From assembly GCA_015064445.1 (NCBI GenBank), contig SVSE01000002.1:124001-188000 (forward strand): DNA of 64,000 nt. The letters are read 5' to 3'. Every line of letters begins with the position of its first letter. The first letter of the stretch is position 1. The notes under the pieces are model-generated. The model was not told the origin of the DNA. It ran no database searches and saw only the letters and a list, made by a program, of their open reading frames with translations. This document shows, piece after piece, positions 50,199-58,891 of the stretch. The translations under genes were made by a program, and so were the position numbers. The DNA is from Oscillospiraceae bacterium (GTDB taxonomy: Bacteria > Bacillota > Clostridia > Oscillospirales > CAG-272).

Positions 50199-50227
50199 TT
50201 TTGCTTCCTCCTAATTTAAGGTTATTG

Positions 50228-50265
50228 GTTGATGTTTGTTTTTGTCGAGCCACCGACACATCAAC
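50228..50265. promoter_or_regulatory. Long hairpin in the rpsJ-rplC intercistronic gap
   Basis: GTTGATGT ... GTCG-AGCCAC-CGAC-ACATCAAC nested perfect stems. Confidence 0.6.
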
Positions 50266-50344
50266 TTGACCTTCCGTCATCATAGCGCATTAAGATTTTA
50301 CGCTACTGTACAGTCGGGTTTGGCTTTTATGCTTCCTGCGTAAA

Positions 50345-50656
50345 TTAAAGCTCTACCTTAATTTCAACGCCAGCTGGAAGCTCAAGACTCATAATTGCCT
50401 CAGCAACCTTCTTTGAAGGCTTAATGATTTCAATGAGTCTCTTGTGAGTACGCTGTTCGAACTGCTCACGGCTGTCCTTGTACTTGTGTACTGCACGAAG
50501 GATTGTTACGATCTCCTTCTGTGTGGGAAGTGGAATAGGTCCCGATACAGTCGCGCCATTTCTCTTAGCTGCCTCAACAATCTTTTCAGATGCGGAATCA
50601 ACCAATGTGTGGTCATATCCCTTAACTCTTACTCTGATCTTCTCGTTTACTGCCAT
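50345..50656 (-). CDS. rpsJ: 30S ribosomal protein S10
   Basis: [69 protein letters not shown]. Confidence 0.97.
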   Translation of the reverse strand: MAVNEKIRVRVKGYDHTLVDSASEKIVEAAKRNGATVSGPIPLPTQKEIVTILRAVHKYKDSREQFEQRTHKRLIEIIKPSKKVAEAIMSLELPAGVEIKVEL

Positions 50657-50931
50657 TTTGCTTTCCTCCTTATTAAATAGAATTTTGGACGGGGACTTTT
50701 TGCTTTACACCGTCCCGTGTGTTTCAATCACCCGCTTAACAAAACCGAACCCGTCAGCATATCATAGGTTCGGACAAATGTAAGCAGGCGTCGCCTCGGT
50801 CTTTACCAAGGGGAAGATTCCCGACATACATTCTCTGCCGTGTGAAATCCGATGTGCTCCACGAAAATTACCCGCAAATGCCTTAGCAGTGCGACCTTTA
50901 CGGCAACCTCTCGCTTCTTCGCGCATCAAGC
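50657..50931 (-). promoter_or_regulatory. Long structured 5' leader of the S10 operon
   Basis: ~275 nt between inferred start site and rpsJ ATG; hairpins GGACGG..CCGTCC (50687-50715) and CCGAACC..GGTTCGG (50745-50773). Confidence 0.55.
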
Positions 50932-50937
50932 CTACAT

Positions 50938-50966
50938 ATTTTATCATATATATATAGGAAAATCAA
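50938..50966 (-). promoter_or_regulatory. S10 operon promoter
   Basis: Minus strand TTGATT-17 bp-TAAAAT. Confidence 0.65.
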
Positions 50967-51204
50967 CAATTTTTTTAAAATTTTTTCAAAAAAGATTTTT
51001 GTCAAATGTAGAAAAAAGTGGTCATTTTTGTATATTTTGCACAAAGAAAATGGCATTTTCCCCTAAAAATAGCCTTGAAAAGGCTCAAAAAACTTGAAAA
51101 AACCTTAAAATTTCGTATACTTGCACAAACGGTATATAGCCATTTTTGAACAGTTTTCTTCCTTATTATTATATATAGGTCCATTTTGCAAAAAGAAAAA
51201 GTGA

Positions 51205-51240
51205 GAAATTTCAAAAATCTCTCACTTGATTTTATTATTT
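51205..51240 (-). terminator. Probable terminator after LRR protein gene
   Basis: AAGTGAGA ... TCTCACTT flanking T/A-rich runs. Confidence 0.55.
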
Positions 51241-51241
51241 T

Positions 51242-53404
51242 TTATTCGTCTTCCTTGTTAATTAGCGCCATAACGCTGTTTGAAGGAGCATTTGCAGCCA
51301 CAAGAGAAAGTGTTACCGTATCAAAGGTTTTAGTGCCAATCGTGGAGTTATTTACGTAGTCGCTATCAGACTGAATATAGGAAATATTACCCTCAGAATC
51401 AATGATATAAAGAGCAATTATGAGGTTAAGCTTCTCCTTTGCCTCTGCTGAGAAATTGTTAATCGAGCAACTAAACACGGAATATTTCGTGCTAGTCATT
51501 TCAACCTGGAATCCGTATGTGGTGCTCAAAATTCCGTCTGTGAGAAGCTCATCGCCCTCGGCAAATTTTTGTGAATTTACTGCGATCAATCCAAATCTAA
51601 GTGCGCTACCACCTGCACTGATATAGTCGTTATAAGCGTTCCAATCAACTGTAAATCCACCTGTAAGAGAGGTCATGGCAGGATTGCACGCATATCCCTC
51701 AGCTGTGAAGATCGGATTTGCACTCTTCTCTTCCAAAACCTCATCCTCGCATCTTGTGCAGGTGTAGGTCTTGTCGCCCTTTTGGTCGAATGTAATATAT
51801 ACAACTTTGATAAGCTCATCCTTATCGTGTCCAAGCGCCGGCTCGCCTGGCATTCTATCACACTTAATGCATCCCGATGGCAATACACAGGTCGGTGTAT
51901 CATTGATCGTATGCTCGCCACCGTTGAGTTCTATACAGTAGTCAGCACCGTATATAATAGTGTTTTGATTATATGTTACGCCGTTTTCAATATCTAAAAG
52001 ATATTGCTCGTAAGAATAAATGTACTTAGTGTTAAATCTGCTAATACCGTTAAGAGTCTTAAGTCTTTCAGGATCATTACCTGTATAAATGGTAAGGAAG
52101 GTGCCGTTTACAACTCCACTCAAAGAGTCCTTGCCAATCGACTCAATATCCTTGTGCAAAACCAATGTTGAAAGCTTACTACAATTGATAAACATACTTG
52201 GCGAAATGATTTTGTTTTTTACAATAACCTTTTGAAGATTTGCGCATCCATTAAACACATTTTCTCCAACAGTTGTAAGTGTTTCGGGAATAACAATCGT
52301 TCCGGAAACTCCCGAAGCACTAAAAGCATATACCCCGATTGAAGTAAGAGATTCAGGCAAAGACAAGCTTGTCAAGGCATACGCTCTCAAAAAAGCACTT
52401 CTGCCAATAGTTGTAATGTTATCATGAAGAGTGAGTGAATCAATTTTAGGACAATCAACAAAAGCGTATTCATCTACAATTCTGGTATTTTCACCAAAAA
52501 CAACAGTTGTCAAATTGTCGCAGCCTTTACACATATTCACGCCAGCATTGCCGTCAAATGTAAGCTTAACAAGAGAGTCGCAGTTGTAAAAAACATCAGA
52601 GCCCACAGTGGTAAAGCCACCGTCAAATTCAACTTCAGTTACACCGGTTCCTCTGAAAGCACATTTGCCGATTGAAGTCAAAGAGTTGGCAACAATCTTT
52701 CCTGTAAAAGCCGCACAGTAATCAAAAGCATTATCACCAATGGTTTCAAGAACATCCTCTCCCCATTCGACAGTTTCAAGTGCAGAACACTTACTAAAAG
52801 CACTGGCGCCTATCGAAACCGCGCCATTCATTACTACTTTTTTCAAGCTGACCGCTTCAGCAAACAAGTTTGTCGTTATGTTTTTAAGCGAATTTGGAAG
52901 CTCTACTTCGAGTATAGACTCACTTTGATAAAAGTTGTATGTTCCCATTGAGGTAACGCCCTCGGGTACTTTGAGCGTCATAAGAGCAGTAAAGCCCTTA
53001 TCTTTTCTGAAAATTCTATCCTGAATTGTCACAAATCCCGAAGGGATTTCTAAACGAACAATAGAAGCATATGAATACGATTCTCCAGTTGTATCAGCGA
53101 TTGCTGCATTTAATGCAGAAAAATCAAATTCCTTGTTTGATGTACTCAAATTATGGAAGGTTGTATCTGTACATTTCAGGATATAGTATGCAGGATAAAC
53201 CGTATACGAGTTATCCGAATTTTTAAGCATTACTCGAGAGGTGGTGTCAAAGCCTTCCTTTGGTGATATCGAGTCGATTATTTGCACTTCTGACCACTCA
53301 GGGATTACAGGAGCCGTTGACTCTTCCTCGGCACTTACGCAAAAAGCGAAAACACATGCAAGAAGCAACGTCAAAGCAAGTATTAAAAACGTCTTATTTC
53401 TCAT
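51242..53404 (-). CDS. Secreted BspA-like leucine-rich-repeat (LRR_5) protein
   Basis: Signal peptide MRNKTFLILALTLLLACVFAFCVSA; repeats such as SIGASAFSKCSALETV, TIGRSAFLRAYALTSLSLPESLTSIGVYAFSASGV. Confidence 0.85.
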   Translation of the reverse strand: MRNKTFLILALTLLLACVFAFCVSAEEESTAPVIPEWSEVQIIDSISPKEGFDTTSRVMLKNSDNSYTVYPAYYILKCTDTTFHNLSTSNKEFDFSALNAAIADTTGESYSYASIVRLEIPSGFVTIQDRIFRKDKGFTALMTLKVPEGVTSMGTYNFYQSESILEVELPNSLKNITTNLFAEAVSLKKVVMNGAVSIGASAFSKCSALETVEWGEDVLETIGDNAFDYCAAFTGKIVANSLTSIGKCAFRGTGVTEVEFDGGFTTVGSDVFYNCDSLVKLTFDGNAGVNMCKGCDNLTTVVFGENTRIVDEYAFVDCPKIDSLTLHDNITTIGRSAFLRAYALTSLSLPESLTSIGVYAFSASGVSGTIVIPETLTTVGENVFNGCANLQKVIVKNKIISPSMFINCSKLSTLVLHKDIESIGKDSLSGVVNGTFLTIYTGNDPERLKTLNGISRFNTKYIYSYEQYLLDIENGVTYNQNTIIYGADYCIELNGGEHTINDTPTCVLPSGCIKCDRMPGEPALGHDKDELIKVVYITFDQKGDKTYTCTRCEDEVLEEKSANPIFTAEGYACNPAMTSLTGGFTVDWNAYNDYISAGGSALRFGLIAVNSQKFAEGDELLTDGILSTTYGFQVEMTSTKYSVFSCSINNFSAEAKEKLNLIIALYIIDSEGNISYIQSDSDYVNNSTIGTKTFDTVTLSLVAANAPSNSVMALINKEDE

Positions 53405-53583
53405 TATTTTCTCCTTAAATTGTTTAAGATAATCTATGTAATTATTTTATCATAAAGATACAGTATTTGTCAATCAAAAAATGCGCGTGCGCGAGCTTTG
53501 ATTCGTTAAATTATCAAATGCACATATGTTCATATTATTTGAAACACGCTTGGCAAAAGGGCTTTAAGGATTTTTTAAAAGAA

Positions 53584-53611
53584 AAGCTACGCGTTTGCGT
53601 AGCTTTGTTTT
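53584..53611 (-). terminator. Rho-independent terminator
   Basis: AAAAGCTACGCGTTTGCGTAGCTTTGTTTTTT. Confidence 0.7.
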
Positions 53612-54319
53612 TTATTTTTTGCCCTGTCCGTAATATGCGTTAGGTCCATGCTTGCGATCATAGTGCTTGCGAAGCAAGGTTTCCTGCATTCTTTCAGTTT
53701 TGCCATTAGCATTAAGCATAAGCATCTCTGTGTTATAAGCCATCATAGCAACCTGCTCAAGAACCACAGCTGCCTCAACCGACGCCTTCGCATTATCGCC
53801 CCAAGTGAATGGTCCGTGAGAGTGAACGAGCGCTGCGTGCATTTGAGTTGCACCGATGTCCTTAAGTGCCTCAAGAATTACTGTGCCTGTTTCCTTTTCA
53901 TATGCGCCCTTGATTTCCTCATCAGTCATCTTACGTGTGCAAGGAATCGTAGTGCCAAAGTAATCTGCGTGAGTTGTACCGTAAGGTGTGATGCCTCTGC
54001 CAGCCTGTGCATAGATTACAGCCCAAGGAGAGTGAGTGTGAGTTACACCACCGATTTCAGGATAAGCCTTGTAAAGCTCCAAATGTGTTGCTGTATCGGA
54101 CGAAGGCTTATATGTGCCCTCGATAACATTTCCATCAAGGTCAAGGACAGGAAGCATATCAGGAGTCAAATCATCGTATTCAACGCCAGATGGCTTTATA
54201 ACAACAAGTCCCTTTTCTCTGTCAATTCCGCTAACATTTCCCCAAGTGAATGTAATGAGGTTATATTTTACGAGCATCATATTTGCCTCGTAGACCTCTT
54301 TTTTAAGCTCTTCTAACAT
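53612..54319 (-). CDS. araD: L-ribulose-5-phosphate 4-epimerase-like class II aldolase
   Basis: [56 protein letters not shown]. Confidence 0.85.
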   Translation of the reverse strand: MLEELKKEVYEANMMLVKYNLITFTWGNVSGIDREKGLVVIKPSGVEYDDLTPDMLPVLDLDGNVIEGTYKPSSDTATHLELYKAYPEIGGVTHTHSPWAVIYAQAGRGITPYGTTHADYFGTTIPCTRKMTDEEIKGAYEKETGTVILEALKDIGATQMHAALVHSHGPFTWGDNAKASVEAAVVLEQVAMMAYNTEMLMLNANGKTERMQETLLRKHYDRKHGPNAYYGQGKK

Positions 54320-54329
54320 ATTTATCTCC

Positions 54330-54923
54330 TTATATCTTTGCTCTTAATTCTACAACCTTGCCGATGATTGTAACGGGCAAGCTCGCAATTTCTTCATTTG
54401 AAAAATATCTTGGCTCGTAAGCAGGATTTGTAGGCATAAGCCTTATGCCCTCGGTATATCTTACAACCTTTTTCATCGTCGCCTCATCGCCAACCAAAAC
54501 GACAGCGATATCGCCATTGTCAACACTGCTTTGACAACGAATAATTACAGTGTCGCCATTTGTAAATCGTGGCTCCATGCTGCGCCCCTTAACACGAAGT
54601 CCGATAAGAGTTGCGCCCTTTGCCAAGGATGCGTCAACATCTACATATTCCTCAACATCCTCGATTGCGTCAATAGGAATACCTGCAGCAACATTTCCAC
54701 AAACAGGAACCTTGATTACATTTGTACTAACCTCGCCAGCAACAAGCTCCCCAGCACCAACGCCAAAAAGCCTTGCAAGAGTTGCAACGGTGTTTGCATC
54801 AGGAGTGCTAACCCCACGCTCATACGCAGAGTAGGTCTGTCGTCTAATGCCAAGATAGTCAGCAACCTCTGCCTGAGTAAGACCCGCGCCCTTGCGCGCA
54901 GATATCAATCTTTGCTTTAACAT
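54330..54923 (-). CDS. XRE-HTH / S24 (LexA/CI-like) self-cleaving repressor
   Basis: [39 protein letters not shown] candidate Ala-Gly cleavage site; GRSMEP catalytic Ser; ATMKKV catalytic Lys. Confidence 0.88.
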   Translation of the reverse strand: MLKQRLISARKGAGLTQAEVADYLGIRRQTYSAYERGVSTPDANTVATLARLFGVGAGELVAGEVSTNVIKVPVCGNVAAGIPIDAIEDVEEYVDVDASLAKGATLIGLRVKGRSMEPRFTNGDTVIIRCQSSVDNGDIAVVLVGDEATMKKVVRYTEGIRLMPTNPAYEPRYFSNEEIASLPVTIIGKVVELRAKI

Positions 54924-54975
54924 AATAATTCTCCTATGAAATAGTTAGAATATATAATATCTATATTACAAAATC

Positions 54976-55004
54976 AGTATAGCAAATATTTTTTGCCCTG
55001 TCAA
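54976..55004 (-). promoter_or_regulatory. Repressor-gene promoter with palindromic operator in spacer
   Basis: Minus strand TTGACA-17 bp-TATACT; spacer contains GCAAAAAATATTTGC (54982-54996). Confidence 0.8.
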
Positions 55005-55048
55005 GTGCTTTTTTGAAAATAATGTCATTTATTTTTCACATTTCCCTA

Positions 55049-55077
55049 TTGACAAGGCAAATTTAATTTGCTAAAAT
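55049..55077 (+). promoter_or_regulatory. Divergent promoter with palindromic operator in spacer
   Basis: TTGACA-17 bp-TAAAAT; spacer contains GCAAATTTAATTTGC (55057-55071). Confidence 0.8.
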
Positions 55078-55087
55078 GTTGTCGTAA

Positions 55088-55102
55088 GCAATTTTAATTT
55101 GC
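55088..55102. promoter_or_regulatory. Third operator-like site
   Basis: GCAATTTTAATTTGC, one-base relative of the 55057 site, just downstream of the rightward -10. Confidence 0.65.
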
Positions 55103-55304
55103 TTTTGCTTACCTCTTAAACCGACATACCTCCACTCCTTGTCGGTCATTCGCCCCGTAGCAGATTACTGTTAAGAGCGTGCGCATAGGCTTTAGTGCTT
55201 TGCCTTTCTCCTGCGCAAAATCAGCAAATTTCTGCGCACATATGCCAAAAAGTGGCAGTATGTGTCGATAAAACAGAATTTTAAGATTTTAGGAGGTATA
55301 ATTT

Positions 55305-55574
55305 ATGTGTAAAATATGCAGTTCAATTTATGGTCATTCAAGCGCTTGTCCAGAATATTCGCCAAGAAGTGATGTTTTTTGCGTTTTATGCGAATGCGAA
55401 ATGCAAAAGGACGAGGAGGTGGTAATTACGCCAAAGGGATATGTTTTTTGTCGAGATTGCCTAAGTACGCTTGATATGCACGACTTTTGCTTGTATTTTG
55501 ATGTTGACAACCCCTTTGAGCTTGTCGAAAAATACAACATCTGCCAAATCAAAAGGATAGGTAGATATCAATGA
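55305..55574 (+). CDS. Small Cys-rich (putative zinc-binding) protein
   Basis: CKICSSIYGHSSACPEY...CVLCECEM...CRDCL; RBS AGGAGG; ATGA overlap with next gene. Confidence 0.7.
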   Translation: MCKICSSIYGHSSACPEYSPRSDVFCVLCECEMQKDEEVVITPKGYVFCRDCLSTLDMHDFCLYFDVDNPFELVEKYNICQIKRIGRYQ

Positions 55575-55954
55575 CAATGGAGCAGTTAAAGCGTCTACAC
55601 GCGTTAAACAAGGAAATCGAGCTCGAGAAGGAGCGCCTTTACTCTATGCGTTGTGTTCAAGGCCGTGTCAATTTAAACGGTATCGCTTTAATTTACGAGG
55701 ACGATTTTGCCGAGGATGTGGCTGTTCTTGAAGAAAAAATCAAGACACACCTCAAGGATTGTCTTGCTCTTTACAGGGAAATTTTAGATTTCGTAAATGC
55801 AATTCCCGATCCTCTAATCCGTCTTATAGTCTCGTTAAGATATATAAACGGGCTCGAATGGGAGCAGGTTGCGCTACATATTGGTGGTGGAAATACAGGG
55901 GAGAGTGTGCGTAAAGCGTGCGAAAGGCATCTTCGTAGGTATTTGAAAAAATAA
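55571..55954 (+). CDS. Phage-type ArpU/sigma-like (DUF1492-like) transcriptional protein
   Basis: Coiled-coil N-half, then IPDPLIRLIVSLRYINGLEWEQVALHIGGGNTGESVRKACERHLRRYL, a region-4-like HTH. Confidence 0.65.
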   Translation: MTMEQLKRLHALNKEIELEKERLYSMRCVQGRVNLNGIALIYEDDFAEDVAVLEEKIKTHLKDCLALYREILDFVNAIPDPLIRLIVSLRYINGLEWEQVALHIGGGNTGESVRKACERHLRRYLKK

Positions 55955-56038
55955 AAATTTCGCTTTCATATTGATTTTGTTTAAAATATATGATAAAATA
56001 TCTTCGTATATATTTTATTTTATTATTTTAAAGGAATT

Positions 56039-56986
56039 TTGGAAATGAGAAAAACCTGTCGATTTCTTGAAAAGTTTATCTTGGTTGTTCTGATCGAGCT
56101 TCTTTTCGTTGCATTGTTCGGAACAGTTAGCTTTTCATTTATGCACGATGCAGAAACTAACACTCTCGTAATGCCACACATTGTTACAATCGTGTTCTTG
56201 ATTTTCATTTTGGGCACTATCGGAACAGGCGTATTCATGGCGTTCAAGGCTAAGGAAATATGCGTTGTAAGCATAAAGAAAACCGAGCCATTTTTACTAT
56301 TCGCATCTGCCTTTGCGGCAATTTTGTCACTCACCTTCTTCATATACGAATGTGTTATCAGCATCGTAAGAGGACAAATGAGCGCGTATTTCGTATTTAG
56401 AGCTACTAAGTGGGTGCTTTCACTTGTGCTCGTGGCTTACTTTATAATCCAAGCGCTTCCAAAGAAGGTTGGAAAAATGCGCATTCATGTTCCATCAAGT
56501 GCAAAGATAGGCGTATCAATTTGTGCGATTTTGTGGGCTGTATTCGGCGTTCTTACCGTTTACTTCAACGCATTGCAGATAAACGACATTTCAAAGGTGT
56601 CACAGCTTATTGTGTACGCATCTATTGCCGTATTCTTCGTTTTTGAGGGAGAGTTCGACAATGTTAAGGCAGTTCACAAGCCTTATATGATAAGCGCAAT
56701 TACATGCTCTGCACTTTCCTTTGCATTCCCACTTGGAATCTCGCTTTCAAAGATTTTGGGCAAGTATTCACCATTTGGTGCATTCTCACAGCCAGAGCTC
56801 TTGCTCACATTCTCAATCGGTCTTTACGCATTTGCGAAGATGGTTGCAATGGTTCGCACAATGAGAATTGTTGTTGACAGTAAGTCAAGCGACCATCACA
56901 AAAAGTTCGACAAATCAAAGGAAAAGGTTGAGGAAAAGTCCGAGGGCGAAAGCGCTCCAGAGGTTATCGAAAACACCGAAAATTGA
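56039..56986 (+). CDS. Hypothetical multi-spanning membrane protein
   Basis: 315 aa, many hydrophobic segments, charged C-terminal tail; ATG at 56045 (MRKTCRF) also possible. Confidence 0.65.
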   Translation: MEMRKTCRFLEKFILVVLIELLFVALFGTVSFSFMHDAETNTLVMPHIVTIVFLIFILGTIGTGVFMAFKAKEICVVSIKKTEPFLLFASAFAAILSLTFFIYECVISIVRGQMSAYFVFRATKWVLSLVLVAYFIIQALPKKVGKMRIHVPSSAKIGVSICAILWAVFGVLTVYFNALQINDISKVSQLIVYASIAVFFVFEGEFDNVKAVHKPYMISAITCSALSFAFPLGISLSKILGKYSPFGAFSQPELLLTFSIGLYAFAKMVAMVRTMRIVVDSKSSDHHKKFDKSKEKVEEKSEGESAPEVIENTEN

Positions 56987-57006
56987 CACCCTGTGTTAAT
57001 AAAATA

Positions 57007-57041
57007 AAAGCCACACCGAAATCGGTGTGGCTTTCTTTTTC
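57007..57041. terminator. Rho-independent terminator
   Basis: AAAAGCCACACCGAAATCGGTGTGGCTTTCTTTTT. Confidence 0.8.
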
Positions 57042-57079
57042 CGAAAAAGATGCTAATTTGAAAAACTCTTATTCGGTTT

Positions 57080-58891
57080 TTAGCTCTCTGAGCTTGAAAG
57101 ATATTTCTTCGCTTGAAGCTCAAACATATCTGCGTACTTGCCATTCGAGGAAATCAACTCATCATGGCTTCCACTTTCAATTATTTTGCCATTCTCAAAC
57201 ATATATATCTTATCAACATGTCTTGTAGTGGAAAGGCGATGCGTTATAAACACAACCGTCTTGCCTCTTGCATTTTTATCAATGCCGACATTGAGATTGT
57301 ATTCGGCAATCGGGTCAAGGGCGCTCGAGGGCTCATCCATAATGATTAGCTCGTTATTGTGCGCAAAAACTCTCGCTATGGCAATCTTCTGATTTTCTCC
57401 ACCACTTAGCTCTGTTCCGTCATTATAGAACTCTCGTGTAAGCTCCGTGTTGATTCCGTTTGGCAAGTGATTTAGCTTGTCGCCAAAGGTGCTATCCTCA
57501 AGTGCGTCAAGCACTACCTGCTCCTTGTCCGGTGTATACTTATCTGCAAGAACATTTTCGGCAACGGTTGCGGCGAAAACCTTATAATCCTGAAATACCG
57601 CTCCGATTTTCTCGCGAAGCATATCGAGACGATATTCCTTTATGTTAATTCCATTAACAAGGATTTCTCCCTCTGTAGCATCATATAGACGCATCATAAG
57701 CTTTGTGACGGTTGTTTTACCTGCGCCATTATAGCCAACAAATGCAATTCTATCGCCCTGTTCAACCTTAAAGCTCACATTATCAAGAGCCTTTTTACCA
57801 TCTCCATACTCAAAGCTAACATTCTTAAATTCGATGCTTTCAAAGGAATGTAGCTCCTTATCGCCAGACACGATCTCGCTCTCAAGAGAGAGGAATTTTC
57901 TTACCTTGTCAGCAAAAAGCGAGGTTTGGTTGATGTCAGACAAGCGCCACTGAAGCTCGGAGAACATTCCCCTTACCTTGTTAGCTGCAGTGATAGCTAT
58001 GGCAAATCCACCGACAAGAATGGTCTTTGTTTCCATTAGATGATATGCCATATAAAGAATTACGAACAAATCCTCAGCTATATGAATAAGCGAGAACATA
58101 ATTTGAAGGAACAAAAGCTCCTTTTGGCGCTTTACTGTGATCTTTTTCTCCTCGTCCTTGTTTTTCTCAAACTCATTTTTCATATTTTGAGATACCTTGG
58201 TAAGACGAATTTCCTTTGCGTAATCAGAAAGCGAGAAAAATCTCTGAAAATACCAGTCCTTACGCCAAATCACATTCGACACAAGCTCATATTTATAGTA
58301 AATATTATTCTGAATGATATTCATAATCATTGTGATTATAGAAAATCCGAGAATAACTACTGAAATTATTGGATCAACGCTCAGCACAACGCCAAACACC
58401 GAAACAGAGGCAACGAGGCATCTTATAATATCGGAGAAGGTGTCAAGAGTTCTCAAAATACTCTTATCACTATTTTCCATAGAGTATATAAAATCATTAT
58501 AGAACTCAGGTGTGTCATACCTTGCGAGGTCAATCTCGTTTGCCTTTATAAAGAAGCGCTTATGTAGCTTTCTTATAAAGTCAAGCTTGTGCATTGGGTA
58601 ATAAATCTTCCAGTGCCACGAATAAAAGAGCTGATATGCGAGCATATATGCCGCCATTATGACGGTTTTCCAAAGAATTGTTTCAAAGGTGTCGCCTCTA
58701 TCAAGAGAGTTAAGAATCTCGCTTATGAGGTAGACCGTAACACCGTGATTAAGACCTGTTATTACGCCCATAATAATGCGCATAATGCAAAGCCCCGGTG
58801 AGCTTTTGAATACAGTTTTGATAATGAAGGAGTTGTTCTTTACAGATTGTGAGAATTTAACCTTTTCTCTTTTGTTACTCATCTGCCTCAC
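57080..58891 (-). CDS. ABC exporter, fused permease/ATPase
   Basis: FVGYNGAGKTTVTKLMMRLYD, LSGGENQKIAIARVFAHNNELIIMDEPSSALDP, ITHRLSTTRHVD. Confidence 0.9.
   Translation of the reverse strand: MRQMSNKREKVKFSQSVKNNSFIIKTVFKSSPGLCIMRIIMGVITGLNHGVTVYLISEILNSLDRGDTFETILWKTVIMAAYMLAYQLFYSWHWKIYYPMHKLDFIRKLHKRFFIKANEIDLARYDTPEFYNDFIYSMENSDKSILRTLDTFSDIIRCLVASVSVFGVVLSVDPIISVVILGFSIITMIMNIIQNNIYYKYELVSNVIWRKDWYFQRFFSLSDYAKEIRLTKVSQNMKNEFEKNKDEEKKITVKRQKELLFLQIMFSLIHIAEDLFVILYMAYHLMETKTILVGGFAIAITAANKVRGMFSELQWRLSDINQTSLFADKVRKFLSLESEIVSGDKELHSFESIEFKNVSFEYGDGKKALDNVSFKVEQGDRIAFVGYNGAGKTTVTKLMMRLYDATEGEILVNGINIKEYRLDMLREKIGAVFQDYKVFAATVAENVLADKYTPDKEQVVLDALEDSTFGDKLNHLPNGINTELTREFYNDGTELSGGENQKIAIARVFAHNNELIIMDEPSSALDPIAEYNLNVGIDKNARGKTVVFITHRLSTTRHVDKIYMFENGKIIESGSHDELISSNGKYADMFELQAKKYLSSSES

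Noticed and set aside
50762-50947. 61-aa minus-strand ORF in the rpsJ leader (possible leader peptide)
   Set aside because: Starts at or upstream of the inferred transcription start, lacks a clear RBS and overlaps RNA hairpins; leader RNA is the better explanation
53648-54316. 222-aa plus-strand ORF
   Set aside because: Exactly antisense to the well-supported araD-like gene; Cys/Arg/Ser-rich shadow translation with no family resemblance
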